From assembly GCA_902491625.1 (NCBI GenBank), contig CABUIO010000004.1, forward strand, positions 104,862 to 168,861: 64,000 nucleotides of DNA, written 5' to 3'. Source of the stretch: an uncultured Porphyromonadaceae bacterium. Lineage in GTDB: Bacteria > Bacteroidota > Bacteroidia > Bacteroidales > Muribaculaceae. Every line of letters begins with the position of its first letter. The stretch's first letter is position 1. The notes beneath the pieces are model-generated. The model was given only the letters and a program-made list of their open reading frames with translations, ran no database searches and was not told the origin of the DNA. A program made the position numbers and the translations under genes. This document shows positions 42,926 to 50,285 of the stretch, piece after piece.

Positions 42926-45553
42926 ATGAAGAAGCTTACGGCAAATGAAATTCGTGAGTCTTTCAAGCAGTTTTTCAGCTCGAAAGGTCATAAGATAGTT
43001 CCGTCGGCGCCGATGGTGATAAAGGATGACCCTACCCTTATGTTTACCAATGCCGGCATGAATCAATTCAAGGACATCATACTTGGACAGCGCACGCCCG
43101 AATCGCGCCGTGTCACCGATTCGCAGAAATGTCTGCGTGTCAGCGGCAAGCACAATGACCTCGAAGAGGTCGGCCACGACACCTACCACCACACAATGTT
43201 TGAGATGTTGGGCAACTGGTCGTTTGGCGACTACTTTAAGAAGGAGGCGATCGACTGGGCGTGGGAATATCTTGTAGACGTGCTCGAAATCAATCCCGAC
43301 AGACTTTATGCCACAGTATTCGAGGGCTATGCTCCCGAAGGTCTTGAGCGCGACAATGAGGCTGCCTCGATATGGGAGAAGCATCTGCCGAAGAGCCACA
43401 TCATCAACGGCAACCGCCACGACAATTTCTGGGAAATGGGCGATACCGGTCCCTGCGGCCCCTGCTCCGAGATCCACATCGACCTCCGCAGCGACGAAGA
43501 ACGTGCCAAGGTTGACGGTGCCACTCTTGTCAACAAGGACAATCCTCTCGTGATCGAGATCTGGAACCTCGTCTTCATGCAGTATAACCGCAAGGCCGAC
43601 GGTTCCCTTGAACCTCTTCCCGCTAAGGTCATTGACACCGGAATGGGATTCGAGCGTCTCTGCATGGCGATTCAGGGAAAGACATCCAATTACGATACCG
43701 ACGTCTTCACTCCGCTTATCAATGCCATTTCCGAGCTTTCCGGAAAGGAATACGGCGTCGACAACATGGTTGATGTGACGATGCGTGTAGTGGCTGACCA
43801 TATCCGAACGATATCCTTCTCCATCGCAGACAATCAGCTTCCCTCCAACGCAAAAGCCGGATACGTGATCCGTCGTATTCTCCGCCGCGCCGTGAGATAT
43901 GCCTACACATTCCTCGGCCGCAAGGAGGCGTTCATGTATAAGCTCGTGCCGACTCTCGTAGAGCAGATGGGCGGCTCATATCCTGAGCTTGTCAACTCCA
44001 GGACCCTTATCGAGCGTGTCATCAAGGAGGAGGAAGAAGCTTTCCTCCGCACACTTGAAAAAGGTATCGGACTTCTTGACGAAATCATGGCCAAGACACG
44101 TGCGGCCGGCAAGACCGAAATCGACGGAAAGGATGCGTTCGTACTCTACGACACTTTCGGTTTCCCTCTTGACCTCACGGAGCTTATTCTCCGCGAGAAC
44201 GGCATGACAGTCGATCAGAAAGGTTTCGATGCAGAGATGGCCGCCCAGAAGGCACGTGCCCGCAACGCCGCTGCGACCGAGACCGACGACTGGGTGGAGG
44301 TGAATCCCGGCGAGGAAGAGTTCGTGGGCTATGACCTGACAGAGACCCCGACGCAGATCCTCCGCTACCGCAAGGTAAAGCAGAAGAATAAGGAATATTA
44401 TCAGATCCTTCTTTCCAAAACACCTTTCTACGCCGAGATGGGCGGTCAGGTCGGCGATTGCGGCACACTGACAGCTCCCGACGGCGAGGTTGTCGAGGTG
44501 TTCGACACCAAGAAGGAGAACGGCGTCGGCGTACATCTCGTCAAGAAGATGCCAAAGGATCCCTCCGTCACTTTCATTGCGAAGATAGACGAGGCTCGTC
44601 GCATGGCTACATCGTCCAACCACTCCGCCACTCACCTTCTCCACGAGGCTCTCCGTGAGGTGCTCGGCACTCATGTGGAACAGAAGGGTTCATACGTTTC
44701 TCCTGACATTCTTCGCTTCGACTTCTCGCATTTTCAGAAGCTTACACCCGAAGAGATCCGCCAAGTCGAACATCTCGTCAATTCACGCATCCGCAAGGCA
44801 ATGCCCCTCGAAGAGAACAGATGCATGGCTATCGACGAAGCCCGCGCCATGGGTGCCATGGCACTTTTCGGTGAGAAATACGGTGACAAGGTGCGCGTGG
44901 TGAAGTATGGCTCCAGCGTTGAGCTTTGCGGCGGCACTCATGTCGCCAACACAGGCAATATCGGTATGCTGCGCGTCGTGAGCGAGAGTTCCATCGCTGC
45001 CGGAATACGTCGTATCGAGGCTGTCACAGGCGCAGGCGTGGAGCATGTTCTCGATGAGATGCAGGACACTTTCGGAGAACTCTCGGCAATCCTCGGCGCA
45101 AGCGGCGATATCAAGACTGCCGTAAGAAAGGCTGTCAATGACAACTCGACCCTCAAGCATCAGGTCGACGAGTTCTTCAAGGAGCGCACCGAGTCCCTGA
45201 CAAAGCAGATCCTCGAAAAGGCTACCGAAATTAACGGTGTCACGGTTGTAGAGCTTCGCGGCCCCCGCTTGCCGGAAGTTGTGAAGAATGTGGCCTTCGG
45301 AGTTAAAGCCGCGTCTCCCGAACACACTGTGTTTATCGGCGCGACACAAAACGGCGGCAAACCTTTGCTTACTTTGATGATCAGCGACGACCTCGTCAAG
45401 GAAGGCTACAATGCTGGAAAGATAGTACGTGAGGCTGCCAAGAAGATTCAGGGCGGCGGTGGCGGTCAACCGTTCTTCGCTCAGGCCGGCGGAAAGAGCT
45501 GCGACGGACTCTCCGCAGCAGCCGAAGAGATCCGCAAGGCATTAGGACTGTAA
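42926..45553 (+). CDS. alaS: Alanine--tRNA ligase
   Basis: 875 aa, standard AlaRS length. The class II catalytic core runs from the N-terminus (ESFKQFFSSKGHKIVPSAPM, TFTNAGMNQFK-type motif 1/2 region and TGMGFERL motif 3 near 237-244). The editing domain has the zinc-binding HSATHLLH (about 565) and CGGTHV (about 669-674). The C-terminal oligomerisation domain has a Gly-rich segment IQGGGGGQPFFAQAGGK near 846-862. It charges tRNA-Ala. The gene is monocistronic, starting close to a divergent promoter and ending before a REP-like hairpin. Confidence 0.98.
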   Translation: MKKLTANEIRESFKQFFSSKGHKIVPSAPMVIKDDPTLMFTNAGMNQFKDIILGQRTPESRRVTDSQKCLRVSGKHNDLEEVGHDTYHHTMFEMLGNWSFGDYFKKEAIDWAWEYLVDVLEINPDRLYATVFEGYAPEGLERDNEAASIWEKHLPKSHIINGNRHDNFWEMGDTGPCGPCSEIHIDLRSDEERAKVDGATLVNKDNPLVIEIWNLVFMQYNRKADGSLEPLPAKVIDTGMGFERLCMAIQGKTSNYDTDVFTPLINAISELSGKEYGVDNMVDVTMRVVADHIRTISFSIADNQLPSNAKAGYVIRRILRRAVRYAYTFLGRKEAFMYKLVPTLVEQMGGSYPELVNSRTLIERVIKEEEEAFLRTLEKGIGLLDEIMAKTRAAGKTEIDGKDAFVLYDTFGFPLDLTELILRENGMTVDQKGFDAEMAAQKARARNAAATETDDWVEVNPGEEEFVGYDLTETPTQILRYRKVKQKNKEYYQILLSKTPFYAEMGGQVGDCGTLTAPDGEVVEVFDTKKENGVGVHLVKKMPKDPSVTFIAKIDEARRMATSSNHSATHLLHEALREVLGTHVEQKGSYVSPDILRFDFSHFQKLTPEEIRQVEHLVNSRIRKAMPLEENRCMAIDEARAMGAMALFGEKYGDKVRVVKYGSSVELCGGTHVANTGNIGMLRVVSESSIAAGIRRIEAVTGAGVEHVLDEMQDTFGELSAILGASGDIKTAVRKAVNDNSTLKHQVDEFFKERTESLTKQILEKATEINGVTVVELRGPRLPEVVKNVAFGVKAASPEHTVFIGATQNGGKPLLTLMISDDLVKEGYNAGKIVREAAKKIQGGGGGQPFFAQAGGKSCDGLSAAAEEIRKALGL

Positions 45554-45573
45554 ATTTTACCCCATCATAACAT

Positions 45574-45610
45574 ATAGCCGATGGATGCGCACAGCGCATC
45601 CGTCGGCTAT
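45574..45610 (+). terminator. Long REP-like hairpin after alaS (probable terminator)
   Basis: Arms 45574-45590 and 45594-45610 form a 17-bp stem with one wobble pair and a 3-nt loop. There is no T-run. The same core (CCGACGGAT ... ATCCATCGG) recurs in the stem-loop cassettes at 46741-46836 and 49791-49886, so it belongs to a dispersed palindrome family. Confidence 0.6.
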
Positions 45611-45639
45611 TAATGTATTGAATCATTTGTGAATCAATT

Positions 45640-45714
45640 TTCAAACCATCATTAACCATTTTTTCCAACCATGATGATCCATTTTTGGCGAACTATGGGA
45701 ACAATGAGGAACAA
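45640..45714 (+). repeat. Left terminal inverted repeat of the non-coding element
   Basis: It begins TCAAACCATCATTAACC and includes TTTTTGGCGAACTATGGGAA. It pairs with 46956-47030 in reverse complement with about 11 differences and two or three single-base gaps. Confidence 0.65.
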
Positions 45715-46740
45715 TTTTTTATATCACATCGTCGTGGCAGAAAAACCGCACCAACGATTCATTGACAGGAGAACATATATGACCTCGAACTGAATGGGTC
45801 GTTTCACTGTAATATCTCGCGTGTCGGGTTGTGTAAGTGCTATGTCGTGGTTGATGTGAGTCCTGGTGCTGTCGCGGGGCATCTCCGAAGCCCACTCTCT
45901 CTATCACACATCATCACCATGCTTGAGTCTCCGACACCGCACATGGCGTTAATCACGATCTCGCGTGTGACGACGCTTCGTCGCGACGTCACACGACACC
46001 ACGCACCGTACGACCCTGCCGTTACACACGTCGAAAGGCCTGTCAAGGCCGAGGGGATAATAGCCCGGTAGCGATCAGCTCCGGGAAACAGTCAACGAAA
46101 TGGGGAAAGAGGTCTGTAAGACCGACCCGAAGGCTACGTCCTGCCGCCCCTACAGAACTTTCCTATTCTCTTGTAAGCTTGACAGGCTTTCATTCGTGTG
46201 AGAGGACAACGGAATGTCGGAGCAGCTGTGTCAAAAGTGCCGGACCGGAGGTTCGGCCGTATTGTCAACCGTGGCCTTCAGGCCGCGGAAGTAGATCTCC
46301 CCGGAAAATCAGTCGCGGAGCGACGTCGTGCGGTAAAGACTATACCATACACGCCTCGCTCCGCAGCTCTGTATATGGTTTTGTCTCGTCCGCCAGTTCC
46401 GCTCGCTCCACAAGCGGTTAACAGTTGATCCAGCGCTCCGCGCTTTTGACACACTATCCTACGTTAGGGTGTTGACATTTTCGGGAGGATGCAATTATCT
46501 GACATCGCGTCGGAGCGTCGGCAGACGCGAGATAATGATTAACGCCGTGTGAAGCGTCGACAGACGCGAGCGCGGTAAAAGTGCCATGTGAAGGGAGGGC
46601 TTCGGAGATGCCCGCGCAAGCATAGGATCCGTCACGTACAACACCTCCGGCGTTGTACAGCGTCCGTGGACTTCTCCCCGGACGTTGTCCGGGGTTAACA
46701 AGATTGCAGTCCTCCGGACTGAAGTGCCTGCGATGCTTTA

Positions 46741-46836
46741 AGCAACCATGAATGGTTGTATATGAGGGTGCATTCATTCCGACGGATTTGCTTCGCTCAT
46801 CCATCGGCTATCGGCAAGGGAACCGCCGGCGCGGTT
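46741..46836 (+). repeat. 96-bp stem-loop cassette, copy A
   Basis: Three consecutive hairpins: CAACCAT/ATGGTTG, then CCGACGGAT/ATCCATCGG, then AACCGC/GCGGTT. It aligns without gaps to copy B at 49791-49886 with 80 of 96 positions identical. One stem differs by a compensatory pair (A-T here, C-G in copy B). Confidence 0.75.
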
Positions 46837-46955
46837 CATAAAGGCACATATCGGCCTTTCCCCGACGTTGCCATGCGCTTGCAACGACTGCTGTGGGCGC
46901 AAAATATTGCGCCCCTACGGTCGGGAACTCCAATTTTTTCCTGACTTTGTTGATT

Positions 46956-47030
46956 GTTCAGTATTGTTCCCCTTGTTCGCCAAAGATGATTCCTCATGGT
47001 TTGAAAAAATGGTTTTGATGGTTTGAAAAA
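46956..47030 (-). repeat. Right terminal inverted repeat of the non-coding element
   Basis: Read on the minus strand it begins TCAAACCATCAAAACC and includes CTTTGGCGAACAAGGGGAA. It also contains two direct copies of TGGTTTGAAAAA on the plus strand, which could be protein-binding sites. Confidence 0.65.
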
Positions 47031-47075
47031 TTCCCCTTGTTCGGAAATAACGTCGAGCGTTTTGTGTTAAATAAT

Positions 47076-47107
47076 TTTGCAGATGTGGGAAACAATCTTT
47101 AACTTTG
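47076..47107 (+). promoter_or_regulatory. Promoter upstream of a short hairpin transcript
   Basis: -33 TTTG (47076-47079), exactly 20 bp, -7 TAACTTTG (47100-47107). This is a full match to the phylum consensus. The transcript would start near 47113. Confidence 0.6.
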
Positions 47108-47110
47108 CTG

Positions 47111-47160
47111 CGCAGACCGCACCGAAGCCCCGGTCCGGGGTAAGTGGGTGGGTCTGAGAC
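47111..47160 (+). ncRNA. Candidate short hairpin RNA or leader segment
   Basis: The predicted transcript begins with CAGACC pairing with GGTCTG, enclosing CACC/GGTG and CCCCG/CGGGG helices around a 3-nt loop. This folds almost all of about 45 nt into one hairpin, followed by AGACATTTTTG. It may be a small RNA or the 5' end of a longer transcript. Confidence 0.3.
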
Positions 47161-47163
47161 ATT

Positions 47164-47194
47164 TTTGAAAAGCGTTTATCCGCGCTTATTCTTG
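47164..47194 (+). promoter_or_regulatory. Promoter of the rod-shaped RNA candidate
   Basis: -33 TTTG (47164-47167), 19 bp, -7 TATTCTTG (47187-47194), one mismatch to TAnnTTTG. A start near 47200 would place the RNA 5' end in the closing helix. Confidence 0.45.
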
Positions 47195-47430
47195 ACTCTC
47201 TGAAATTCTCGCAAAGTTTCATATTACAGTCAAGGATAGAGCAACGGTAGATGCCCGTGGTATATGATTTCCGTTTCCGGCGCTGTGTCTCGTGAGAGTC
47301 GCGGCCGGGAATAATGGGTGCATATATACCGGCGTAGGGCTTCTGGCGTTGCCGTCCGACTGTAATAGGGCAATGCGAGAAGCCTCAGAGAGTAGGATGG
47401 CAACCGATACAGATTCCTACGCTTTTCTTT
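47195..47430 (+). ncRNA. Candidate rod-shaped structured non-coding RNA (6S-like architecture)
   Basis: Bases 47195-47393 fold into one long interrupted hairpin: ACTCTCTGA/TCAGAGAGT, TTCTCGCA/TGCGAGAA, ATTACAGTC/GACTGTAAT, GCAACG/CGTTGC, GCCC/GGGC, GTATATG/CATATAT, and a TTCC...GGAA apical stem with a GTGA loop. The first three helices are 9, 8 and 9 perfect pairs. A hairpin GTAGGA/TCCTAC followed by GCTTTTCTTTT ends the unit near 47430. Length about 200 nt and the rod shape recall 6S RNA, but no conserved 6S residues are verified. The alternative is an unknown RNA or an imperfect palindrome of mobile origin. Confidence 0.45.
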
Positions 47431-47486
47431 TATCTTGAAACTAACTAACCGCCAACGAGGGGAAGACCGCGGCACCAAAAAAGTTT

Positions 47487-47723
47487 ATGGACAGCATAGA
47501 ATTGGTAAAAGCAACCTCCGGAAATTATGGAGAAAAATGCCAAGTGAAAGTTACAACAGGAGACACTTACTCAGGTATCTTTCACGGATACGGTGAGTCC
47601 ACAAGAGAAAATCCTTTAATGTTGCGTCTTGGTATCACCAAAGCGGAAGCAGATCGAATCGGAGTGCCCTATTTATCAGAAATAGGCATCAGTTATGAAG
47701 TAATCACCTCAATTAGCTTCTAA
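47487..47723 (+). CDS. Hypothetical small protein, 78 aa
   Basis: The ATG at 47487 opens a 78-codon frame followed by a good terminator hairpin (47738-47789), which supports it as a real gene. The sequence has alternating hydrophobic residues in CQVKVTTGDTYSGIFHGYGE and ends GISYEVITSISF. A V-x-V-x-T-x-x-G...G pattern is faintly like the Sm/LSm fold, but this is too weak to name. There is no signal peptide or membrane span. It lies between the RNA candidate and the LRR gene. Confidence 0.55.
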   Translation: MDSIELVKATSGNYGEKCQVKVTTGDTYSGIFHGYGESTRENPLMLRLGITKAEADRIGVPYLSEIGISYEVITSISF

Positions 47724-47737
47724 ATCTATTCTTAGGT

Positions 47738-47789
47738 ATGTCTTGCGAATTATTATGAACCTAAATGATTCAAATGATTTGCAAGACAT
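47738..47789 (+). terminator. Hairpin terminator after the 78-aa gene
   Basis: ATGTCTTGC (47738-47746) pairs with GCAAGACAT (47781-47789) with partial pairing inside the loop, followed by TTTACC. Confidence 0.55.
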
Positions 47790-47876
47790 TTTACCAAGAT
47801 CTTCGAAACGAATTAATTGTCACTCATTCTGAGATGAGGAGAATATCTTGTCAAAAAATATAAATCTTTTAATAAC

Positions 47877-49592
47877 ATGAAACGAACATTACAACGCATC
47901 ATCTTTTTGTCAGCAATGCTTCTAACAGCAGTAACGACTTTCGCTTACGATTTCTATTTCGATGGAATCTATTACAATATCATTGACAAGGAAGCGAAGA
48001 CAGTAGAAGTAACCTCCCGGGATTTATATTATAAATCTTATTCCGGAAAAATTTATCTTCCGCCTTCTGTAATATATGATGACGAAACCTACAAAGTCAC
48101 ATCAATCGGAGATGCAGCATTTAGGGATTGTAGCAAATTGACTTCGGTCACAATTCCGAACAGTGTCTCCTCGATCGGGGAGGATGCATTTTTTCGCTGT
48201 ACCGGCTTGACTTCTATCTCTATACCGAAAAGTGTCACCTCGATCGGAGAATCCGCATTTTCCGGATGTAGCGGCTTGAATAAAGTAGAAATTTCGGATT
48301 TGGCGGCTTGGTGTAATATAGATTTTGGAAATGCAAATTCTAATCCGATCTGGAACGCATATAGCTTGTATCTAAACGGAGAAAAAATTAAAGATTTAGT
48401 TATTCCTGACGGTGTGTCCGAAATAAAAAAGTATGCTTTCCAATATGGTAGTAGTTTCATTTCAGTAAAAATACCGAAAAGTGTCACCTCTATCAGAAGT
48501 AATGCGTTTGCACACTGTAGCGGTTTGACTAAAGTAGAAATTTCGGATTTGGCGGCTTGGTGTAATATAGATTTTGGAAATGATTACTCTAATCCGCTCA
48601 GGTATGCAGAACACATGTATCTGAGCGGAGAAGAAATTAAAGATTTAGTTATTCCTGACGGTGTGTCCGAAATAAAATGGGGTGCGTTCCAATATGGTAA
48701 AAGTTTCACTTCCGTAAAAATACCGAAAGGTGTCACCTCTATCGGAAATGTTGCGTTTGCAGACTGTAGCGGTTTGACTAAAGTAGAAATTTCGGATTTG
48801 GCGGCTTGGTGTAATATAGATTTTGGATATAGAGCTTCTAATCCGCTCGTGTACGCACGTAGGTTATATCTAAACGGAGAAGAAATTAAAGATTTAGTTA
48901 TTCCTGACGGTGTGTCCGAAATAAAAAAGTATGCTTTCGAATATGGTAAAAGTTTCACTTCCGTAAAAATACCGAAAAGTGTCACCTCTATCGGAAGTGA
49001 TGCGTTTAGTAAATGTGAAGGCTTGACTAAAGTAGAAATTTCGGATTTGGCGGCTTGGTGTAATATAGTTTTTAGAAGTGAATATTCTAATCCGCTCGTG
49101 TACGCACGTAGGTTGTATCTAAACGGAGAAGAAATTAAAGATTTAGTTATTCCGAATGGTGTGTCTGAAATAAAAAATTATGCTTTCAGATATGGTAAAG
49201 GTTTTACTTCTGTAGCTATACCGAATAGTGTCACCTCTATCGGAAAGAATGCATTTGAATACTGTGCCGATCTAAAAACTATAAACAGTTACGCAGTGAC
49301 GCCTCCTGAAATTTATACTAATACGTTCTCTGACTTTTCTGCGGCTCTCCATGTGCCTAAAGGTACAAAGGAGGATTATCAGATGACAAGCTACTGGTAT
49401 CTTTTCAACAATATGACGGATGACCTTGATCCGAGCGCCGGTGTCGAGGAGATTGGCTCAGACGTTTCCGGTGAACCCCAAGAGATTTATGATATGCGTG
49501 GCGTCAAGGTCGGCGTATCAACCGAAGGTCTCGTGCCGGGCATCTATATTGTGAAGCAGGGTTGCAAAGTCAAGAAAATAGCGATTCAGTAA
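47877..49592 (+). CDS. Leucine-rich repeat protein (BspA-type) with T9SS sorting domain
   Basis: 571 aa. The signal peptide (about 1-23) ends TTFA. BspA-type LRR units of the form SIGxxAFxxCxxLTSVxIPxSV begin near 75. From about 135 to 467 come four tandem 83-residue modules, each with KVEISDLAAWCNI, a SNP-(L/I)-x-(Y/N)-A segment, LYLNGEEIKDLVIPDGVSEI and an LRR unit. The end (about 520-571, EIYDMRGVKVGV then LVPGIYIVKQG) resembles a T9SS sorting tail. BspA-like proteins are surface proteins used in adhesion. The gene is clearly AT-richer than its surroundings and lies between repeat-rich non-coding stretches, which suggests an accessory or acquired locus. Confidence 0.9.
   Translation: MKRTLQRIIFLSAMLLTAVTTFAYDFYFDGIYYNIIDKEAKTVEVTSRDLYYKSYSGKIYLPPSVIYDDETYKVTSIGDAAFRDCSKLTSVTIPNSVSSIGEDAFFRCTGLTSISIPKSVTSIGESAFSGCSGLNKVEISDLAAWCNIDFGNANSNPIWNAYSLYLNGEKIKDLVIPDGVSEIKKYAFQYGSSFISVKIPKSVTSIRSNAFAHCSGLTKVEISDLAAWCNIDFGNDYSNPLRYAEHMYLSGEEIKDLVIPDGVSEIKWGAFQYGKSFTSVKIPKGVTSIGNVAFADCSGLTKVEISDLAAWCNIDFGYRASNPLVYARRLYLNGEEIKDLVIPDGVSEIKKYAFEYGKSFTSVKIPKSVTSIGSDAFSKCEGLTKVEISDLAAWCNIVFRSEYSNPLVYARRLYLNGEEIKDLVIPNGVSEIKNYAFRYGKGFTSVAIPNSVTSIGKNAFEYCADLKTINSYAVTPPEIYTNTFSDFSAALHVPKGTKEDYQMTSYWYLFNNMTDDLDPSAGVEEIGSDVSGEPQEIYDMRGVKVGVSTEGLVPGIYIVKQGCKVKKIAIQ
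48281..49276 (+). repeat. Four tandem 249-bp repeats inside the LRR gene
   Basis: The string TAAAGTAGAAATTTCGGAT starts at 48281, 48530, 48779 and 49028, an exact 249-bp (83-codon) period. Copies are nearly identical at DNA level, differing mainly in the ten codons around SNP and the codons around the AFxYG segment. This indicates recent duplication or gene conversion. Confidence 0.9.
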
Positions 49593-49790
49593 ATCAAATC
49601 GTGCGAACGAATGACGACGAAATAATCGAAAGGCTGCACCTTGGTGTGGCCTTTACTTTACCACGACATCGCGCTTCCAGCGCTCCGGAGTGTGGGGGCG
49701 GCCGTTCCCCCGGTCACCGGGGGGGTAACAACAACATCGGCGCTCTGCGCCTCCGACGCAAGGTTTTTCAGCAAGGCTAAGACGTGTAGA

Positions 49791-49886
49791 AGCAACCCTG
49801 AAGGGTTGTATGTGAGGACGCATTTCTTCCGACGGATTCGCTGCGCTCATCCATCGGCTACTGATAAAGCAACCGCTGGCGCGGTT
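49791..49886 (+). repeat. 96-bp stem-loop cassette, copy B
   Basis: Same order of hairpins as copy A: CAACCCT/AGGGTTG, CCGACGGAT/ATCCATCGG, AACCGC/GCGGTT. It lies 3.05 kb from copy A in the same orientation, on the other side of the LRR gene. Confidence 0.75.
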
Positions 49887-50116
49887 TTCTTGTTGCGACG
49901 AAGTGATATAATAAATGTTTGTAAATTTACACGCATCCCATCCGACAGATGAGCGTAGCGAATCCATCCGCTACTGATAAAGCAACCGCTGGCGCGGTTT
50001 TCTTGTTGCGACGAAGTGATATAATAAATGTTTGTAAATTTACACGCATCCCATCCAACAGATGAGCGTAGCGAATCCATCGGCTACTGATAAAGCAACC
50101 GCTGGCGCGGTTTTTT
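49860..50116 (+). repeat. 113-bp tandem repeat, about 2.3 copies
   Basis: Units start at 49860, 49973 and 50086 with ACTGATAAAGCAACCGCTGG. The first two are nearly identical over 113 bp; the third stops after about 30 bp. Each unit includes the AACCGC/GCGGTT hairpin of the cassette and a degenerate CCATCCGACAGATGAGCG version of its middle hairpin, so the tandem array grew from cassette copy B. Confidence 0.85.
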
Positions 50117-50204
50117 GACAGGTGAACTGTAGGACATGTTATTGACAGTAGGTTCCTCCCGATGCTCGGCGCATCTGACAACACAACCAATCATCAGGTC
50201 ATGC

Positions 50205-50239
50205 GGAAAAGGCACCGATACGGAGATGTACCGGTGCCT
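50205..50239 (-). terminator. Terminator of the beta-helix protein gene (minus strand)
   Basis: On the minus strand AGGCACCGGTAC pairs with GTATCGGTGCCT (12 bp, one wobble) around a 6-nt loop, followed by TTTT. Plus-strand arms are 50210-50221 and 50228-50239. Confidence 0.75.
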
Positions 50240-50285
50240 GGGTTCGTGATGTTGTTTTTTCGGATTATTTCGTAATCTTGAGAAT

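Larger units (their letters stand above)
45630..47035. mobile_element. Non-coding element with terminal and nested inverted repeats
   Basis: About 1.4 kb without any credible gene. The left end (45640-45714) is the imperfect reverse complement of the right end (46956-47030), roughly 85% by eye over 70-75 bp, including GGCGAAC, GGGAACAAT and TCAAACCATC blocks. The ends carry short direct repeats (TGGTTTGAAAAA twice at the right end). Inside are further inverted pairs: 45945-45992 against 46499-46546 and 45877-45895 against 46602-46620. Many small perfect hairpins fill the interior, such as GTACAAC/GTTGTAC and CCCCGGAC/GTCCGGGG. It resembles a non-autonomous transposon-like unit; no transposase is present and I see no target-site duplication. 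Confidence 0.6.
47037..47486. other. Intergenic stretch between the repeat element and the small ORF
   Basis: 450 bp holding two promoter-like sites, a short hairpin transcript candidate and the rod-shaped RNA candidate described separately. The last 55 bp before the ATG at 47487 show no strong signal. Confidence 0.5.
49593..50204. other. Repeat-rich intergenic region after the LRR gene
   Basis: About 610 bp without a gene. It contains CCCCCGGT/ACCGGGGG and other short hairpins, copy B of the 96-bp stem-loop cassette, and a 113-bp tandem repeat. Short frames here are translations of the repeats. Confidence 0.7.

Noticed and set aside
42893..43801. 302-codon frame on the minus strand across the alaS start
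   Set aside because: It lies opposite clearly coding alaS sequence and its translation has no family features; alaS codon bias explains the open frame.
46454..46804. Minus-strand frames of 60-116 codons inside the inverted-repeat element
   Set aside because: They translate hairpins and repeats, overlap each other in several frames and have no start signals or conserved pattern.
47195..47430. tmRNA, RNase P RNA or SRP RNA as the identity of the structured region
   Set aside because: I find no tRNA-like ends, no RNase P core sequences and no SRP tetraloop motif in this stretch.
49860..50116. Possible CRISPR array
   Set aside because: Units are 113 bp, contiguous and without unique spacers, and no cas gene is nearby.
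49653..50190. Overlapping minus-strand frames of 77-104 codons with identical repeated segments
   Set aside because: They are translations of the 113-bp tandem repeat; the 113-bp period is not a multiple of three, so no stable repeated protein results.
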